Shown here: positions 25,358 through 35,599 of the stretch, piece by piece
Numbering within the stretch: position 1 is the first letter of the stretch
How the letters are laid out: each line of letters opens with the position of its first letter
Assembly (NCBI GenBank): GCA_030737835.1
Contig: CM060847.1
Location: forward strand, 18,031,280 to 18,095,279
Reading direction: 5' to 3'
Source of the DNA: Acorus gramineus
Lineage: Eukaryota > Streptophyta > Magnoliopsida > Acorales > Acoraceae
DNA length: 64,000 nucleotides
Program-made: the position numbers and the translations under genes
The notes under the pieces: generated by a model
The model's database searches: none
Seen by the model: only the letters and a program-made list of their open reading frames with translations
What the model was told of the DNA's origin: nothing

Positions 25358-26068
25358 TCATGGTGGATCATACAAGGTGAGTTTGCGAATGAGGAACTGA
25401 AATCGAGGAACTGGATGTGACTTCGTAAAGAAATCAGCAAGCTGCTCTACAGAGGAAATATGCGGAAGCGATACTGTCTTTGCAAGGTAGTGCTGACGAA
25501 CGAAGTGACAGTCGATCTCAATGTGTTTGTTCCTTTCATGGAAGACCGGATTGCTGGCTATCTGAATAGTAGACCGGTTATCATAATAAAAAGGAGTAGG
25601 ACCGATCATAGTGACTCCTAAGTCCACCAAGAGACGTCTAAGATGAACAATCTCCTTGGTGGTAATAGCCATGGCGCGATACTCAGCCTCAGTGCTGGAC
25701 AGGGAAACAACTTCCTGTTTCTTGCTGCGCCAAGAGATGATGGAATCTCCAAGAAATATGCAGAACCCAGTGGTAGAGCATCTCGTGGTCGGATCTCCAG
25801 CCCAATCAACATCAGTGTAAGCTCTAAGAACCAAAGTGGAAGAGGATGACAGATACAACGATCTAGTGATAGTACCACGTAAATATCTGAGAATACGCAT
25901 AAGAGCACCATAATGCACTGAACGAGGGGTTGAGACAAACTGACTAACAATGCTAACAGTATGAGCAATGTCAGGTCTGGTGATGCAGAGATACACAAGC
26001 TGACCCACAATCTGTCTGTATCTAGTAGGATCTGGAAGAAGCTCACCATCTGTAGGACGAAGCTTCAC
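25358..26068 (-). pseudogene. Copia 2 RT C-terminus and RNase H
   Basis: This 236-residue open frame carries YRQIVGQLVYLCITRPD of late RT. The RNase H motifs are AYTDVDWAGD, SLSSTEAEYRAMA, YYDNRSTIQIA and HIEIDCHFVR. It ends shortly before the purine tract and 3' LTR. It is separated from the RT core (YVDD near 26300-26310) by frameshifts. Confidence 0.9.
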
Positions 26069-26121
26069 ATGAAGCTCGAGAGGAGTATCTGCACTGCGGG
26101 TATCGGAGAGGGCAGCACGCT

Positions 26122-27356
26122 CTAAAATGTCAACTGTATACTTCTGTTGAGAAAGCAGAATCTCACGATCACTCTGTGGGATTCTGCTTTCTCAATTTTG
26201 AGACCAAGGAAGTGGCGAAGAGTACCAAGATTTTTCATCTGAAACTGTTGACTGAGGTGATTCTTGACCATAGTAATACCAGCGGAGTCATCGCCAATTA
26301 TAATCATGTCGTCAACATATAGAAGAAGGATTACCCGCCCCTGCGATGAGGATCACACAAACCTAGATTGATCCTGGCTCTCAACAAAACCAGCTGTCAG
26401 AATAACACTGGGAAAACGCTAAAACCAGGCACGAAGAGCCTGTTTCAGTCCGTATATAGCCCGCCGAAGATGACAAACATGCTGAGGAGGAGTGCTGAGA
26501 CCTGGAGGTGGTTGCATATAAACAACCTCAGATAAATCACCATGAAGAAAAGCATTCTTCACGTCCATCTGAAAGAGAGGCCAACGACGAACAACAGCAA
26601 CGGCGAGAAGGGTGAAACAGGAGCAAAGGTCTCCTCATAGTCAATGCCATACTCCTGTGTGAATCCTCTGGCAACAAGACGAGCCTTATATAGTTCAATG
26701 GAACCATCAAAGCGATGCTTGAAAATCCACTTGCAGCTGATAGGGGTAACACCATCCGGAAGGAGAACAACAGCCCAGGTCTGTGTCTGCTCAAACGCCT
26801 GAAACTCCTCAGCCATGGCCTGCTGCCACTCAGGGTACTCGACTGTTTCTCGATAAAATTGGGGCTCACAATGGGCATGTATAGCGGTGACATAGGCCTG
26901 AAATTCTAGAGAATATGTACTCACGGATGCAAAGCCAAATCGGTCAGGTGGTCCATAGTCAAAACTGAAGCAATCAGGTGGATGACACTCACGCTGAGGA
27001 TAGCGAGTCAAGGGACGAGGATCCACATCAGAGGGAGGTGCATTAGCCATGGAAGACGGAGTAGCAGTGGAGTCATCTGCGGGAGGAGCAAGAGGAGACA
27101 CAATAGGAGGAGAACAAGGAGGACCATGGGAGTTGGCTGCAAGAGTGCTAAGAGGAGACGAAGAACCAGGAGAGTCAGTAGTAGGAATGCCAAGATGAGA
27201 CTCAAGGAGAACAGAACTAGGAGTAGGCTCAAGCACAACAGATGGCCCGAGAAGAGGTAGAGACTCAATAGGAGAGGCCTGAACAGGAGAAGGCACAGGA
27301 GGAGAGGAGGTAGTGGGTGTAGAAGAAAAATAGGGAACATCTGCAAAAAAAGACAC
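26122..27356 (-). pseudogene. Copia 2 linker and RT core, broken
   Basis: Frame 27356-26559 encodes a Ser/Pro-rich linker followed by the start of RT (EWQQAMAEEFQAFEQT, then [25 protein letters not shown]). After a frameshift the [15 protein letters not shown] region lies near 26540-26570. The catalytic LLLYVDD string is near 26300-26330, followed in frame 26307-26122 by the region before MKNLGTLRHFLGLKIEKAE. The enzyme is not continuous. Confidence 0.85.
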
Positions 27357-28071
27357 ATGACGAGCGATCCAAAAACGATCTCCAGTCGTAGCAGCGATAT
27401 CCCTTGTGTTCGAAACTAATCCCTAAGAATACACACTTGACTGACCGAGCGGCCAACTTAGTGCGTTGATGAGGAGGGAGAAGCACGAAACAAGTACATC
27501 CAAAAGTGTGAAGTCTTCTATAATCAGGTTTGGAGGAATAAAGGCACTCATGAGGAGTCATACCAGAGAAGACAGAAGAAGGAGTGATATTGATAAGATG
27601 AACAGATAGAAGAGCAGCCTCAGCCCAAAATGTGTTGGGGACTGAAGAAGAAAGTAAGAGGGAACGAGCGGTCTCAAGAATATGGCGATGTTTTCTTTCA
27701 GCAACACCATTCTGCTCATGAGTATAAGGGCATGATTGCTGGAAGAGAGTTCCATGAGTTTGAAGAAAAGAACGCATCGTGGAAGAGATATATTCTTGGG
27801 CACAATTAGACCTAGAGATCTTGATACGACTCTGAAACTGGGTGTAAATCATAATGGTAAAGACCTCATATATCTTTGGAACCTCATATTTATAACACAG
27901 TAAATAAAGCCAAGTAAAGCGAGAATAGTCATCAATAAAACTGATATAATATGAAAAATCACTCTTCGAATTGATATGAGAAGGACCCCAGATATTAGAA
28001 TGAACAAGCTCAAATGGACTTGAGGACTGATGACTACTAGAATGGAATGGAGTAGCAACAGATTTGGCCAA
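27265..28071 (-). pseudogene. Copia 2 integrase
   Basis: This 268-residue frame covers the integrase core: VHSNIWGPSHI (expected first acidic residue replaced by N), YISFIDDYSRFTWLY, then ISRSNCAQEY (second acidic residue also replaced by N) and [16 protein letters not shown] with the third. Loss of two catalytic Asp residues means it is inactive even apart from frameshifts. The C-terminal region (LHTFGCTCFVLL) is typical. Confidence 0.85.
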
Positions 28072-28293
28072 TTTACAGCCCTCACAAACTGAAAGAGGAG
28101 AAAATGAAACACGACCTAAATCACCAGACTGAATAAGATCTTTAAGTCGAGACTCAGAAACATGACCTAACCTTTTATGCCATAAGTCAGTATCAGAGGT
28201 GACAGTGCCACAGAAAACTGAGGGATCAGGTACAGGAAGATGAAGATACTCTACATAATATAGTCCGCCAATCCTACGACCATCACCAATCCT

Positions 28294-28938
28294 CTACCCT
28301 GAATGTGGATCCTGCACAAAACACCCAGAAGAGGTAAAGGTAACGGTGAATCCAGAATCACACAATCGACTAATAGACACAAGATTCATGCAAAGGTCAG
28401 GAGCATGCAAAACAAATGGTAATGAAAGGCGGCTGGTGGGATGAGATGTGGTTGTGATCGATCCACACTGCGTGATGACTAAAGGAGAGCCATTAGCAGT
28501 ATGAATCGAAGGTAGGTGTGAGGGTGCAGGTGAGCATGCAGTGAGGACAGAACTATTAGGTGTCATGTGATGTGAGGCACCCGAATCAAATATTCAATAA
28601 GCAGGAGTACCCGTAGTAGAAGACCAGGCAAGTAGAGTAAAAGAACCAGAAAGAGACTGCTGTAGAATCAGATGGTCAAGGCACTGACTGATCTGGGCAA
28701 GCCTATCTAAGTGTGGCTGAAAGGAGCCAATCGAAGTAGCAATCGTAGCTGCAATAGGAGGAAGATGATGTCCTCGACCTTTCGGTCTATGACGCTTCTT
28801 AGCAGGTCTTTGTCTTTTCAGGCTATGGCGCTTCGTAGCAGGAGCGGCCCCCAAGATGCCCTCATAAATAAACGACGAAGTAGACGGACGAGACACCATA
28901 GTACAGTTGTGTGTTTGAAGAGGATGGATATCTGACAT
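28294..28938 (-). pseudogene. Copia 2 protease region with truncated gag
   Basis: Frame 28938-28594 starts MSDIHPLQTHN and has a basic stretch (KRHSLKRQRPAKKRHRPKGRG), but lacks the usual gag domain and zinc knuckle. After a stop, frame 28566-28294 continues with the segment following the protease DSGAS site (HMTPNSSVL, then LHAPDLCMNLVSISRLC). The GAG-pre-integrase part follows to 28071 with stops (LWHKRLGHVSESRL near 28170). Confidence 0.75.
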
Positions 28939-29039
28939 TTTTTTTATCCCAAATGAGGCTAAAGACTAGATGATGATGTCAGGGACGAAAAATCGATCGA
29001 AACGGACTCCTGGAACACCTTAATCGGACTTCCAGATAG

Positions 29040-29998
29040 GAAGTTACGGTCGATTTAGTGTTTTGAGATCCCGAGGAGGTGGCGGCCGGATTCGCCGGAG
29101 GTTGGCCAGAGGTGGCGGCCGGAGTCGCCGGAGGTCGACAGCCAGAGGCGCGGCAGGTGGCAGGTACGCACCGGAAGACAGCTGCGGGTGGCTGCAAGAA
29201 GCTCCCGAGCTACACGCGTCCGTGTGCTCGGGCGAGCTGGGGCGCACTGGGGAGAGATCCTAGACACGATCCCAAGAAATCCGGGACTCACACGCGGAGA
29301 TTGCGGGCTATCGCACGAGCTGGCAAAATGCGTACGCGTCTGTCACGCAGGAGCTCGCGAGTTGGCAAGGCGCCTCCGAGATTTGCGAACGCGTTTATGC
29401 GTCTGTCGCGCAGGCGCTTGCACGCTGGCAAAGCGCCTCCAGGATTCGCGGACGCGTTTACGCGTCTGGCAAGGGGGCACTCACGTGCGCGCTGGCAAAG
29501 CGCGTCCGAGATTCCCGAGCACGTAGGCGCTCACGCATGAAGAGGGGGCGCTGACAGCAGGGCAAGGCGCCCGGACGAGGCACGACGCGCAAACGAGGCA
29601 CATCGCATGGCGCGCAGGCAAGGCACGTCGCAACAGCGGCGCAGGCCTGGTGCAGGGCGGTGCTCGGGTGGAGCGCACGTAGGGCAGGCGTGCGGCGCGG
29701 ATTGAGCAGGGTGCTGCGCTGACTGACCAGGGTGCGCAATAGCGGCAACCGCAGCAGGGGCTGTGGCAGCGGCAGGGGTGACCGCAGCAGGGCTAGGCGC
29801 GGGAAGGCAAGGCGACGCGGATCAGGGCAGGTGCGCAGGGGCGGTCGCGGCAGGGCAGGTGGGCGGATCAGGCGATGTGATCAGGGCGCCAGGCAGGGCG
29901 CAGCAAGGCCAGGCGCGGCAGGGCGTGCGCTCGGGCACGGCTAGGTGCGGCAGGGTGTGCGACAAGGCAGGCGCTCGGGCAGGGCGCAGCAGGGCCAG
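29040..29998. other. GC-rich segment replacing the copia 2 leader and gag
   Basis: About 960 bp of strongly GC-rich sequence in an otherwise AT-rich window. It is dense in GCGC, GGCAGG and CGCAGCAGG strings and open in several frames simply because of composition. None of those frames resembles a known protein. It starts next to the protease-region frame and ends exactly where the truncated right LTR begins. It may be a captured host segment or an expanded low-complexity leader. Confidence 0.6.
29330..29523. repeat. Three tandem ~61-68-bp GC-rich units
   Basis: Units begin at about 29330, 29391 and 29454. Each has GCGT(A/T)(T)ACGCGTCTG-like starts, a TTGGCAAGGCGCCTCC/CTGGCAAAGCGCCTCC core and an (A)GATT(T/C)GCG end. 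The units have diverged, so the array is not new. Confidence 0.7.
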
Positions 29999-30083
29999 GC
30001 ACTTTAGGGTTTAATTCCTTATATACAAGTACACATAGGATTACACGTGTAATACACTATGACATAACACATATAATTTAACA
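29998..30083 (-). repeat. Copia 2, truncated 5' LTR
   Basis: It matches the last ~80 bp of 25222-25344 (in plus orientation) and lacks the first ~40 bp. In transcript direction the missing part is the end of the 5' LTR next to the primer site. The junction with the GC-rich segment is abrupt. Confidence 0.8.
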
Positions 30084-30186
30084 TCATGTAATTGAAAAGC
30101 TAATAAAACAACGCTTTTTAGAAGTTAAGTTTGAAATACGAGATTCCAAAAATCCCAGGGTTTCAATGACACATCCAAACGCATAC

Positions 30187-30425
30187 CTATCGAATTTATT
30201 CTCCAAAACAAACAGTTTTCCCCTTATTCCCTTCTATTCTCTCTTATTCTCCAGTTATGCATCACCTCAAATGGGGGTAAATATGTTGCCATTAATGTTC
30301 ATTTTGATCAGTTTTGCATCCACTACCCCCGTATGGCTAGAGACATAAACCCAGAATAAGGAAGAATACAAGAGAATAGTAAAAAAAGCTGTTTGTTTTG
30401 ACAGAATAAACCCCGATAGTTATGT
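30187..30425. mobile_element. Small inverted-repeat MITE
   Basis: The left end (CTATCGAATTTATTCTCC, then AAACAAACAG) is the inverse of the right end (CTGTTTGTTTTGACAG, then AATAAACCCCGATAG). Length is about 240 bp, with no coding capacity. Half of it is repeated at 24640-24835. Confidence 0.6.
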
Positions 30426-30826
30426 CTGGATAAGTTAGGATAAGGCCTGATAACTATTCTCAGAAAATTGTGGAATTGCTTATCAAGGCTTATCTATACC
30501 AATGGAAAAAATACCCTTCTCTGTCATTGATAAGGGATGGATAGGGAGTTATTATTTTCAAAATATCAACTTTACCCTTGGAATATATTTTTATGTTTGG
30601 TGTAATTGATAAATATAAATCAATCCATCATGAGTGTAATTAAATCTGGAAGTGTCACTTTGACTTACTGCCTTAAGCTGTGGTGTATGTTTAGGGTTTA
30701 ATTACACTAGGAGAATGGTTTAGGAAGACTATCCACCACTTACCAATTTAGGAAGACCCGACATGTTGATGAAGTTGCATATTGGTTTGAAACTCTCACC
30801 ATTTTTTTTTTTTTGGAATGTAGAAC

Positions 30827-31829
30827 ATGGATGGAAGGACTGGTAGGGCTGCATGGAGCCCGGAAATGAAAAAGTTGTTCATTGACTTATGTTTAGAACA
30901 AGTAAAATTAAGGGGTCGGCCTAGTTCAAACTTAAAAACATCGGCATAGAAGAAGGTGAAGGAAGAGTTTAATAACAAAAATATGACAAATTACGATCAG
31001 AGGCAATTCAAGAATTATTGGGACATGCTGAGGAAACAATGGAATGCCTGGAAGAAATTGATTTCCCTAACCGGCATAGGAGAGGTTGCCCCTGGACAAA
31101 CAGTGCAGATGGACCAGGAGAGATGGGATGAGCAGATTAAGGTAATCGTTATTCATTGATAGGTTTGCTAATGCTTGGGAAATACATAATAAATGCTTAA
31201 TTTTTGGGTGTACAGGAGAATCCCGAGGTGAAACAGTTCAGATACAAACCCCTTCCTCATGCTGATGAGATGGAACAACTATTTGGGGGGGGGGGGGGGT
31301 CACGGGCATAGGAGAGCACCAATTCACTCCGGCCACTGGGGACTCCCTTCTTGATGACATGGGCAACATTGCTTCCACGTCCCAGACGCCCTTCCCCACA
31401 GCATCCCCCTCGAGTATTCCAGAAACCCCAATGCCTGACCCTGTTCCCGTTGAGTCTGAGGACAATTTGAATGAACCCATATCCTCAATGAGACGCAAAC
31501 GCCATTGTCAACCCAGGTCGAAGAGGTCTTCAGTTTCTCAGGACTTTGTGGAGAAGATTGATGGAGTGCTTGATCGGATTGCAGCCTCCACTACCAGCCA
31601 GGCAAGCGCGCACGCTCATGGTGCGCATGCTCACTATGTACCACCCCCACCCACAATCGAAGAATGTTTTGCGTCACTCCAACAGATACCTGAGATTGAC
31701 CCAGATGGTGGTGAGCTCTATGTGCTCGCCCTTCGCTTCTTTTTGGTTGATGAGCAGCGCAGGATTTGGATGCTGGAGAACAGACCCAGTGCGAGGATTG
31801 CATTACTGCGTTCAGTGTTCAATAAATAG
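30827..31829 (+). pseudogene. Harbinger ORF1, Myb/SANT-like DNA-binding protein
   Basis: Exons are about 30827-31141 and 31216-31829 (GT-AG). The first exon begins MDGRTGRAAWSPEMKKLF and continues through a trihelix/Myb_DNA-bind_3 domain (YWDMLRKQWNAWKKL). The protein helps the transposase enter the nucleus and bind ends. The C-terminus is a low-complexity linker and a helical end (ECFASLQQIPEIDPDGGELY...). Two lesions are seen. One is an in-frame TAG at 30947-30949, where the family normally has Trp. The other is a run of 15 G at 31285-31299 whose length puts the following coding sequence out of frame. Confidence 0.8.
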
Positions 31830-31869
31830 GTGTCTCTATGTGTTGTTTCATGTATGTGTATGTCTGGTA

Positions 31870-32510
31870 CTTTGATAATGTGTGGATGATTATGTTTTCA
31901 TTTATGTTTAGGTTAATGTATGGAGGATTATGTTTATGTTTAGCTTCATGTATGGATGATTTTGTTGGCATTTATGTTTAGGTTAATGTATGGATGATTA
32001 CGTTGGCATTTATATTTAGGTTAATGTATGGAGGATTATGTTTATGTTTAGCCTCATGTATGGATGATTTTGTTGGCATTTATGTTTAGGTTAATGTATG
32101 GATGTTTATATTTATGTTTAGCTTCATGTACGGATGATTTTGTTGGCATTATGTTTAGGTTAAGGTATGGATGAACTAGTTTATGTTTACCTTTAAAGTA
32201 TGGATGATTACGTTGGCATTTATGTTTAGGTTAATGTATGGAGGATTATGTTTATGTTTAGCTTCATGTATGGATGATTTTGTTGGCATTTATGTTTAGG
32301 TTAATGTATGGATGAACTAGTTTATGTTTAGGTTAATGTATGGATGATTACGTTCGCATTTATGTTTAGGTTAATGTATGGATGTTTATATTTATGTTTA
32401 GCTTCATGTATGGATGATTACGTTGGCATTTATGTTTAGGTTAATGTATGGATGTTTATATTTATGTTTAGCTTCATGTACGGATGATTACGTTGGCATT
32501 TATGTTTTGA
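31870..32510. repeat. Minisatellite with 32- and 38-bp units
   Basis: About 18 head-to-tail units built on TTTATGTTTAG(G/C)TT(A/C)ATGTATGGA. One type ends GGATTATG, the other GATGATTACGTTGGCA or GATGATTTTGTTGGCA. It lies between the Myb gene and the transposase gene of the Harbinger element. It is plus-strand T-rich and C-poor. Confidence 0.9.
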
Positions 32511-32620
32511 TGTAGGGACGATTATGAGTTTGACTTTGGTTCAGGAAGGGCAATTATGTTATTTGAATGAAAAATCTAATGGATTTTAGTGCTATGTTTT
32601 TGTTTATGTGTGTTTTAGGA

Positions 32621-33878
32621 ATGGATCCTGAACATGAGATCCTACTTATTATGGTGATATATTTCATACATGATCATCTGGATCAAGATTGGGCACGAAG
32701 AGTAGTTCATGATTCTAGTTTGAGTGGGGCTGAATATATGAATTCGATACTTCATGGACACCCACGCCCGTGTCAAGATTTATTTCGCATGGAACAGGCA
32801 GTGTTCAAGGCATTGGTTAAAGAATTCCGAGATGAAGGATGGTTGAAAGACACAAATAACGTGTATGTTGAAGAACAACTGGGTATCTTCCTACTAATTG
32901 TTGGACATAATGCGAGAAACAGAGTTTGCCAGGACCGCTTCCAACACTCTGGGGAGACCATATCCCGATACTTTAGAAAGGTCTTAAAGGCTTGTTTGAA
33001 ACTGAGCGAACGAAATATCTCTCCACCCGATTTGTCTCACACACCCGACCAAATTAGGAATAGTTCAAGATTTTACCCCGCATTCAAGGTACGGGCAACT
33101 TCGTTTCATTGTGGCAATAATTTTTATTGTTATTTTAAACCTCCTAATTACATTAGTGAAAGAGAACTCATTTGGGTTAGTAACATGTTTGTATAGGATT
33201 GCATCGGCGCGCTGGATGGAACTCTGGTGCATGCAATCATAGATCGGGATAACCAAGTTCCATACAGGGGTCGAAAGGGGGATTGCATGCAAAATGTGCT
33301 TGCCGTGTGCTCTTTTGACATGCTATTTACTTATGTCATGGCAGGGTGGGAAGGAACTGCCCATGATTCGCGCATCTTGTCGGAGACCATTAGAGACCCT
33401 GCCAAATTGTTCCCATTGCCCCCCCCCCCCAAGGAAATATTATCTAGTTGATGCTGGATATACAAATAAAAGGGGATTTCTTGCACCTTACCGAAACGTT
33501 AGGTATTGGTTGGGAGATTATAGGGGGCGTGCAACACCTCAAAACAAAGAGGAGGTGTTCAATCAGTTGCACTCATCGTTGCGCAACGTGATTGAACGCA
33601 CATTTGGTGTGTGGAAGGCACGCTTCCCCATTTTGAAGAGAATGGCATCTTATCCATTTGATGTCCAAGTACGGATAGTTCCTGCAACTATGGCTATTCA
33701 CAATTTTATCAGAAAGAAAAAGCTACATGATTCCCTGTTCGAGCAGTTTCAGAGTACCACAGTTGATGAGGATCATTCTACTGAGCAGCTGTTCCCACAA
33801 GTCCGACCTGAGAACGATCAAATAGAAATGAATCGAGTGCGGGATGAGATTGCCAGTCAGCTAGTGTCTAGGCGTTGA
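32621..33878 (+). pseudogene. Harbinger DDE transposase
   Basis: Exons are 32621-33088 and 33197-33878. The start MDPEHEILL follows a TTTTAG that could be an acceptor of an upstream intron. It belongs to the HARBI1/DDE_Tnp_4 family, which cuts and pastes the element with a 3-bp TWA target. The DDE residues are visible as DCIGALDGT (first D), GTAHDSRIL (second D) and NVIERTFGVWK (E), with YYLVDAGYTNKRGFL and ATMAIHNFIR also typical. A helix-turn-helix-like N-terminus (EQLGIFLLIVGHN) precedes. A C-run of 12 at 33419-33430 joins the two halves in different frames, so the present reading stops at 33451. Confidence 0.88.
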
Positions 33879-33955
33879 TGCACTGTTTGTTGTATTCCTA
33901 GCTATGTATGTACATTATAATGCTATATGTATGATGCATCAATATTTTTGACAGC

Positions 33956-34376
33956 ATGAAGAACACTCATTCTGATATTCATTGTGCCTGTGGCCGAGGA
34001 CCAATGACCCTTCATATGGCACAGACAGATAAGAACTATGGGCGGTGGTTCTTTAGGTGCCCTGCGAGATTGGTACGTGTTCTAACAAGTGCACTGGTCT
34101 TCACTGATAGATATATATGTATTTTTTTGTGTTTCCATATTGATTTGTATATTTGGTTGGATGCAGGACCACCGTGCCTCTTTCATGTGGGCAGATACAT
34201 TGCCTAGGATGGGAGAGTTTCAAGATAACCAACCGCAAATCCTTAGGAAGGTGGAGAAGGACAATGCAGGACCACGGCCAACGGGTTTAATGATTTTCGG
34301 ATGTTGTGCATGCTTTTGTATAATGTTGTTGGTGTTTGTTATTTTTGTTTTGCTTTTAATCCTAGCTATCAAGTAA
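33956..34376 (+). CDS. Small GRF-type zinc-finger membrane protein
   Basis: Exons 33956-34072 and 34167-34376 join in frame (GT-AG, phase 0) for 108 residues. The N-terminus has CACGRGPMTLHM and NYGRWFFRCP, then SFMWAD, the pattern of a GRF zinc finger. The fourth Cys before the F-x-W part is not seen, so zinc binding may be impaired. The last ~25 residues are strongly hydrophobic (MLLVFVIFVLLLILAI), a single tail membrane segment. It lies 77 bp after the transposase stop and in the same orientation. Plant genomes hold many host GRF-plus-membrane proteins, so whether it belongs to the transposon is uncertain. Function is unknown. Confidence 0.6.
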
Positions 34377-34676
34377 ATGTAGAAGTTCCATTAGCCCACA
34401 GATGTCTGTAACATTATAAACATCTCTATGGAGCAGTCACTTTTGTAACAAATTTGAAAAAACTATGTCATCTGTGGGAGTGTTGAAATCTGAATAGTAC
34501 TGCTTATTATGTCAGACTAATGAAATTATTAGATTGACTATTACTTGTCTATGTGGATTTTTTTATGTTAAAATGAAACATTTCTATGTTTTCAGTTTTG
34601 TAGAATTTATGTAACTGTCAAACTCTTACAAAAGAGGCCCATCAAGATTTTTTGAAGTCCTCTTTTTTAATTTTAA

Positions 34677-35152
34677 TGATGGCATTTGGATGTGTTTGTA
34701 GTCCAATTAAGGAGTCTTTGCAATCCTATGAGATAGGTGGAAATATATTAAATATCAGAGTTTTCAACGGATTAAACAAACAATCTATTGTTTTTCAACA
34801 TGTGGGTATCCAGGTGCTATATTGTTTTGGCTCTTCAAAGGGTATTAGTAGTTGATGTATTTTTAACATGTTAAAAAAGAATAATCTTTAGTATCTCCAA
34901 AAAAACATGTTTTTTCCATTTCAACCAAACATCAAAATAACATTCAGCACTTATAAAATGGACCAAAATACCCTTCTAATAAGCACATATGTTAAGTGGT
35001 TAACCAAACACACTTATCTAAAATACTGCTTAATATTTTCCGCTAAACCAAACGCTTTTTTTCCTGAACTCTTAAAGATTATCATCACAACCTCTTTCTG
35101 CACTTATTAATCAGTACTTAAAATCCGCTTTCCGCCGCTGCCAAACACCACC
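34677..35152. mobile_element. Tourist-like MITE next to the Harbinger element
   Basis: The ends TGATGGCATTTGG and CCAAACACCACC are imperfect inverted repeats, and TAA flanks both sides (34674-34676, 35153-35155). A 3-bp TWA duplication is the PIF/Harbinger hallmark. The 476-bp interior is AT-rich and non-coding. It may instead be the right end of the neighbouring Harbinger element. Confidence 0.55.
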
Positions 35153-35280
35153 TAAGAAAGTATGTGACAGTCAATAAAAGATTATCACATAGACGATGTA
35201 ATTTTTTATTAATTTTTAATAGATTTTTATTAATAAAATATTAAAAATTATATTTATTTTTTTAATACACTCTTGTCGCC

Positions 35281-35599
35281 GCTTATTAACTGTCAGAGGC
35301 TTTCTCTCTATCTTTGACAAGAGTGATCCAAACACGCAAAGTGCAAGATTTGGGTGCTTGGGATATTACAGGGATAAGTAGCATCCAGTATGTCATGGAA
35401 ACTTCATTTTTGGTGTTTATATCATATTATACATTGGGAACTGCTTATTAGCTGTCAGAGGCTCTCTTTGTCTTTTGACACAAGACATCCGAACACGCAA
35501 ATTGCAATATTTGGGTACTTGAGATATCACAGGGATAAGTAGCACCAAGTATGTCATGGAAACTTCATTTTTGGTGTTTATATCATATTATATATACAT
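35281..35599. repeat. Two tandem ~160-bp units
   Basis: Copies begin GCTTATTA(A/G)CTGTCAGAGGC at 35281 and 35443. Both contain CCAAACACGCAAA/CCGAACACGCAAA and end with a shared TTTGGTGTTTATATCATATTATA. They are about 90% identical by eye and non-coding. Confidence 0.85.

Larger units (their letters stand above)
25222..30083 (-). mobile_element. Ty1/copia LTR retrotransposon 2, defective
   Basis: A minus-strand element with a short left LTR (25222-25344) and a truncated right LTR (about 29998-30083). Flanking 5-bp sites are TCTTG and TCATG (4 of 5 match). Protease, integrase, RT and RNase H remnants occupy 28938-25358. The end of the 5' LTR, the primer binding site and most of gag are absent. 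In their place is about 1 kb of very GC-rich DNA (29040-29998). A purine tract adjoins the left LTR (complement of GCCCCCCTCAAACTC). Many frameshifts and stops make it non-autonomous. Confidence 0.85.
30430..34676 (+). mobile_element. PIF/Harbinger DNA transposon, immobile
   Basis: The core holds the two genes that define PIF/Harbinger elements in the same orientation: a Myb/SANT DNA-binding protein (30827-31829) and a DDE transposase (32621-33878). A small GRF zinc-finger ORF follows (33956-34376). A minisatellite separates the first two genes. I could not find matching terminal inverted repeats, so the outer limits given are only the edges of neighbouring elements. Both main genes carry frame breaks, so the copy is probably inactive. 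Confidence 0.75.

Noticed and set aside
29063..30014. Several long open frames on both strands in the GC-rich block
   Set aside because: They overlap in different frames, are Arg/Ala/Gly-rich and match no family. High GC lowers stop-codon frequency, so they are expected by chance.
24640..30340. Direct repeats 24640-24835 and 30185-30340 as LTRs of copia 2
   Set aside because: They lie outside the 5-bp duplication and the TG...CA ends. The real LTRs are 25222-25344 and 29998-30083.
31870..32510. CRISPR-like array
   Set aside because: Units are directly adjacent without unique spacers, in a plant transposon. It is a minisatellite.
33294..33878. Separate transposase gene starting at 33294
   Set aside because: It is the second half of the same transposase, offset by the C-run at 33419-33430.
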